A stretch of DNA of 7,246 nt, taken from assembly GCA_016932895.1 (NCBI GenBank), contig JAFGCA010000663.1:1-7246 (forward strand). The letters are read 5' to 3'. The DNA comes from Sedimentisphaerales bacterium (GTDB lineage Bacteria; Planctomycetota; Phycisphaerae; Sedimentisphaerales; SG8-4). A model generated the notes under the pieces. It saw only the letters and a list, made by a program, of their open reading frames with translations. It was not told where the DNA came from and ran no database searches. A program made the translations under genes and the position numbers. Positions within the stretch are counted from its first letter, which is position 1; every line of letters begins with the position of its first letter. Below are positions 5,472 through 7,246 of the stretch, piece after piece.

Positions 5472-5768
5472 ATGGCAGCGAACAGCAAAATGACGGGAAA
5501 GGCAAACATGCGGGCAATGGACAATGAGCATCGAACCGCAGGCGTAAATGTGGTTTCCTTGCACGCGGCCCGTGCCGGGAAAAGGAGAGAAGGATCACCG
5601 GGCGTCAAGGCGGTTTCGCCCCGGACACCGACCCGCGAGCAGATTGCCGAGCGAGCCGAGGCGATCTGGAGGCAGCGCGGATGCGTCCCTGGCGAGGATG
5701 AACAGAACTGGTACGAGGCCGAAGCGCAACTGCGACGCGAATTGACCGCGAGTCCGTTGGCGCATTGA
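5472..5768 (+). CDS. DUF2934 domain protein, 98 residues
   Basis: The start at 5472 is preceded by AAGGAGA; a longer frame back to 5361 has no ribosome-binding site and would include the direct repeats, so it is rejected. Residues 1-50 are basic and low-complexity (MAANSKMTGKANMR...), probably disordered. Residues about 54-92 match DUF2934: TREQIAERAEAIWRQRGC, then a short loop, then W-Y-E-A-E-A-Q-L. The domain is a short helical unit of unknown function, common in small proteins of environmental bacteria. No membrane segment or signal peptide is present. It lies on the same strand as the FlgM-like and FHA-GAF genes and may be co-expressed with them. Confidence 0.8.
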   Translation: MAANSKMTGKANMRAMDNEHRTAGVNVVSLHAARAGKRREGSPGVKAVSPRTPTREQIAERAEAIWRQRGCVPGEDEQNWYEAEAQLRRELTASPLAH

Positions 5769-5886
5769 TCGACTGGAAAGCCCGGATGACTACTCTCGGC
5801 AGGAGAAATGTTCCTCCGTTCGTGAGGGCATGCCCCGTTGGCCAATCCGGGCGACGCTATGGAGAAAGAAACAGGAAAACACGCTC

Positions 5887-6030
5887 ATGGAGAATCACCG
5901 CAAGAGTCTTGTCAAACGGGCCCGGACGCACGGTTTTCGCGTCCGTCAGCGTACGCGGAGCGGCCGGGAGATTCATTCGCGCCGACGCCGGGTGCGCCGA
6001 AGCTGCAACATCGCGCAGAGTCTCAAGTAA
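5887..6030 (+). CDS. bL34-like ribosomal protein, 47 residues
   Basis: The product reads MENHRKSLVKRARTHGFRVR and continues QRTRSGREIHSRRRRVRRSC. The block KRARTHGFR (residues 10-18), the following R-x-R-x-x-T-x-x-G-R and the RRRR cluster (32-35) are the hallmark of ribosomal protein bL34, a very basic component of the large subunit. The length is normal (bL34 is about 44-47 residues). The ATG at 5887 is the first in-frame Met with the right fold start; the nearest purine run (AGGA at 5872-5875) is 11 bp away, so initiation may be weak. Genuine rpmH is usually followed by rnpA, but here the next gene is on the opposite strand. It is either a relocated bL34 or a divergent paralogue. The C-terminus after residue 40 (NIAQSLK) is atypical. 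Confidence 0.65.
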   Translation: MENHRKSLVKRARTHGFRVRQRTRSGREIHSRRRRVRRSCNIAQSLK

Positions 6031-6038
6031 GCCATCGT

Positions 6039-6070
6039 CCGGGCCGGGTCGTCGAACGACCCTGGCCCGG
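6039..6070. terminator. Strong bidirectional hairpin between convergent genes
   Basis: CCGGGCC (6039-6045) and GGGTCGT (6046-6052) pair with ACGACCC (6056-6062) and GGCCCGG (6064-6070). This gives 14 perfect pairs with one bulged T (6063) and a 3-nt loop. It lies in the 49-bp gap between the stop codons of the bL34-like gene (6030) and the minus-strand peptidase gene (6080), where it would serve both. There is no T-tract on either side. Confidence 0.65.
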
Positions 6071-6079
6071 GTCCAAGGA

Positions 6080-7246
6080 CTATTGACCGTCGACGGGCGC
6101 ATCGAGGCGGAACAACGCGGTTCGGCGTTCGAGAATTCGCCCGGCCAGATCCGCGATAGTGACATCGACGTAGCAAATACCCGGTGCGGCGTTCGCCGAA
6201 TCCCAATCGGATGAGAAGGAGGCGGCGCCCGTCAGCGCGTCGAGGCTCTCTAAGAGCAGGCCAGCGAGTTTCTCGTCCGTTCCGTAGCGTCTCACGACCG
6301 CATTGACCACAGCGTCGGCCGGATCGCCCGTGCTTTCAACCTTCAGGCCAACCGTGACGGTCTGACCAACCTCATAGATTGCCTTGTCCGTCCACAGGGC
6401 GCGGACCTGGACGGGCGAAGCCACCGTCTCCAGCGCGAACGTGAATTGCCGCCAGAAACGCGCTTCCGTGGTCGTGCGGTTGTAGAAAAAGGGATAGACT
6501 CGCAATCGCAGTGTGGATGAGCCGTCGCCGTTGGGAACGACGTTCCAGTCGTAGGTCTTCGTGGGGAACCAGCCGGCGAAGGTGGGCACGGCTTCCGTGG
6601 CGATGTAGCCTTCCAGATCGGGCACACAGTTGGCCAGCGGCAAAACGAGCCCGTCGGTCGTCTGCAAATCGCCCCGTTCCACGAGGCGCACGTCCTGGAC
6701 GAGGATCCCGGGCTCCAGATGCCTCGTGACAGCACAATACGGGACCGCGGGCCGGCCCTGCTCGAAGATGAGGTCGCCTTCGGGAATCGTCACGTGGTCG
6801 AGCTCCCCGACGGGTTCGACCCGATAGTCCGGGATGCTCAGCTCGATGGGCGAGATATCGTCGGCCTGCGTCAGCGCCACGTCCGCATGTGCCGACGGCG
6901 CCGGCGCTTCGGGCTCGGCCGCGGCGCTCATCATCGCACCGCCTCCCCCCAGAGCGCCGAATTTCGGATCGCCGTAGAGATTGTACTCGGTGACCCAGAA
7001 GCGCCACCAGTTGCTGTCGCCGACCTTGTCCCGTTTGTAGGCGGCCAGCGCCTCTCCGATGGTTTCATCGGGTCCCCAGTTTCGTAGCAGGGCCGGGCCC
7101 GAGGCGTCGTTCTCGGTTCCAGGAGACACTTCGGTCGAGCCGATGTACACGACGGCGCCGCTGTTGAAGAACGCCTCGGCAAAGCCGTCGTCCCCGTCGG
7201 CGTGGTCGTCCCGTGCCCCGCTGGAATCGTACCACCACCAATCGCC
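6080..7246 (-). CDS. C-terminal part of a probable C25 (gingipain-like) secreted peptidase
   Basis: The frame is open to the window edge, so the N-terminus is missing; 388 residues are visible. The first 60 or so (EAFFNSGAVVYIGSTEVSPG, then a helix with IGEALAAYKRDK) resemble the end of the caspase-like fold of C25 peptidases, where a Gly-rich strand is followed by YNLYGDPKFG. The catalytic His and Cys would lie upstream, so activity cannot be judged. A low-complexity Ala/Pro/Glu linker follows, then beta-rich modules. The last about 105 residues start with WTDKAIYEVGQTVTV and look like an immunoglobulin- or macroglobulin-type domain. This architecture suggests an exported or surface protein, but no signal peptide or sorting signal is visible, and the C-terminus (VDGQ) has no obvious anchor. 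The GTG at 7150 is an internal codon. Family assignment is moderate. Confidence 0.65.
   Translation of the reverse strand, partial: GDWWWYDSSGARDDHADGDDGFAEAFFNSGAVVYIGSTEVSPGTENDASGPALLRNWGPDETIGEALAAYKRDKVGDSNWWRFWVTEYNLYGDPKFGALGGGGAMMSAAAEPEAPAPSAHADVALTQADDISPIELSIPDYRVEPVGELDHVTIPEGDLIFEQGRPAVPYCAVTRHLEPGILVQDVRLVERGDLQTTDGLVLPLANCVPDLEGYIATEAVPTFAGWFPTKTYDWNVVPNGDGSSTLRLRVYPFFYNRTTTEARFWRQFTFALETVASPVQVRALWTDKAIYEVGQTVTVGLKVESTGDPADAVVNAVVRRYGTDEKLAGLLLESLDALTGAASFSSDWDSANAAPGICYVDVTIADLAGRILERRTALFRLDAPVDGQ

Noticed and set aside
5765..6214. 149-codon plus-strand frame across the bL34-like gene and the terminator
   Set aside because: It crosses the strong hairpin and enters the peptidase gene, with no domain similarity; the bL34 match in another frame is decisive.
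6811..6823. T-arm-like sequence CGGGTTCGACCCG suggesting a tRNA
   Set aside because: It lies inside the peptidase coding frame, and no acceptor, D or anticodon arms can be placed around it.

Overview
The window is GC-rich, tightly packed bacterial DNA. No single gene fixes the taxon. The mix of an RND metal pump, a sigma-54 activator, FHA-GAF and FlgM-like regulators, DUF2934 and a gingipain-like (C25-type) secreted peptidase fits Planctomycetota best, with Acidobacteriota- or Nitrospirota-like lineages as alternatives. This placement is inference from gene content.

Layout. (1) Bases 1-1383, plus strand: the C-terminal half of a heavy-metal RND efflux pump (CusA/CzcA family), cut by the window edge. 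(2) Bases 1410-2843, minus strand: a sigma-54 enhancer-binding activator with a degenerate receiver, convergent with the pump gene. (3) Bases 2843-3097: a divergent control region. It holds a sigma-70-like promoter for the activator and a near-perfect sigma-54 -24/-12 promoter firing the other way. (4) Bases 3097-3935: very small plus-strand genes. These are a 47-residue basic disordered protein directly behind the sigma-54 promoter, a 67-residue charged protein with a nested 31-residue basic frame, and a 56-residue lipoprotein. (5) Bases 3936-4177: a non-coding stretch with a large two-tier palindrome. (6) Bases 4178-6030, plus strand: an FHA-GAF signalling protein, a FlgM-like anti-sigma protein, a DUF2934 protein and a bL34-like ribosomal protein. 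(7) Bases 6080-7246, minus strand: the C-terminal part of a large, probably secreted C25-type peptidase. A strong hairpin separates it from the bL34-like gene.

How the genes may work together. The sequence shows an enhancer-binding protein next to a sigma-54 promoter that reads into tiny disordered or exported products, followed by a phosphopeptide-sensing FHA-GAF protein and a FlgM-like protein. I infer a stress or envelope-response locus in which signal input (activator, FHA-GAF) and sigma-factor control (FlgM-like) sit beside their small effector proteins. The terminator-like hairpin at 3356-3400 and the palindrome at 4057-4142 suggest several transcripts rather than one operon. The two flanking genes, RND pump and peptidase, are probably unrelated to this cluster.
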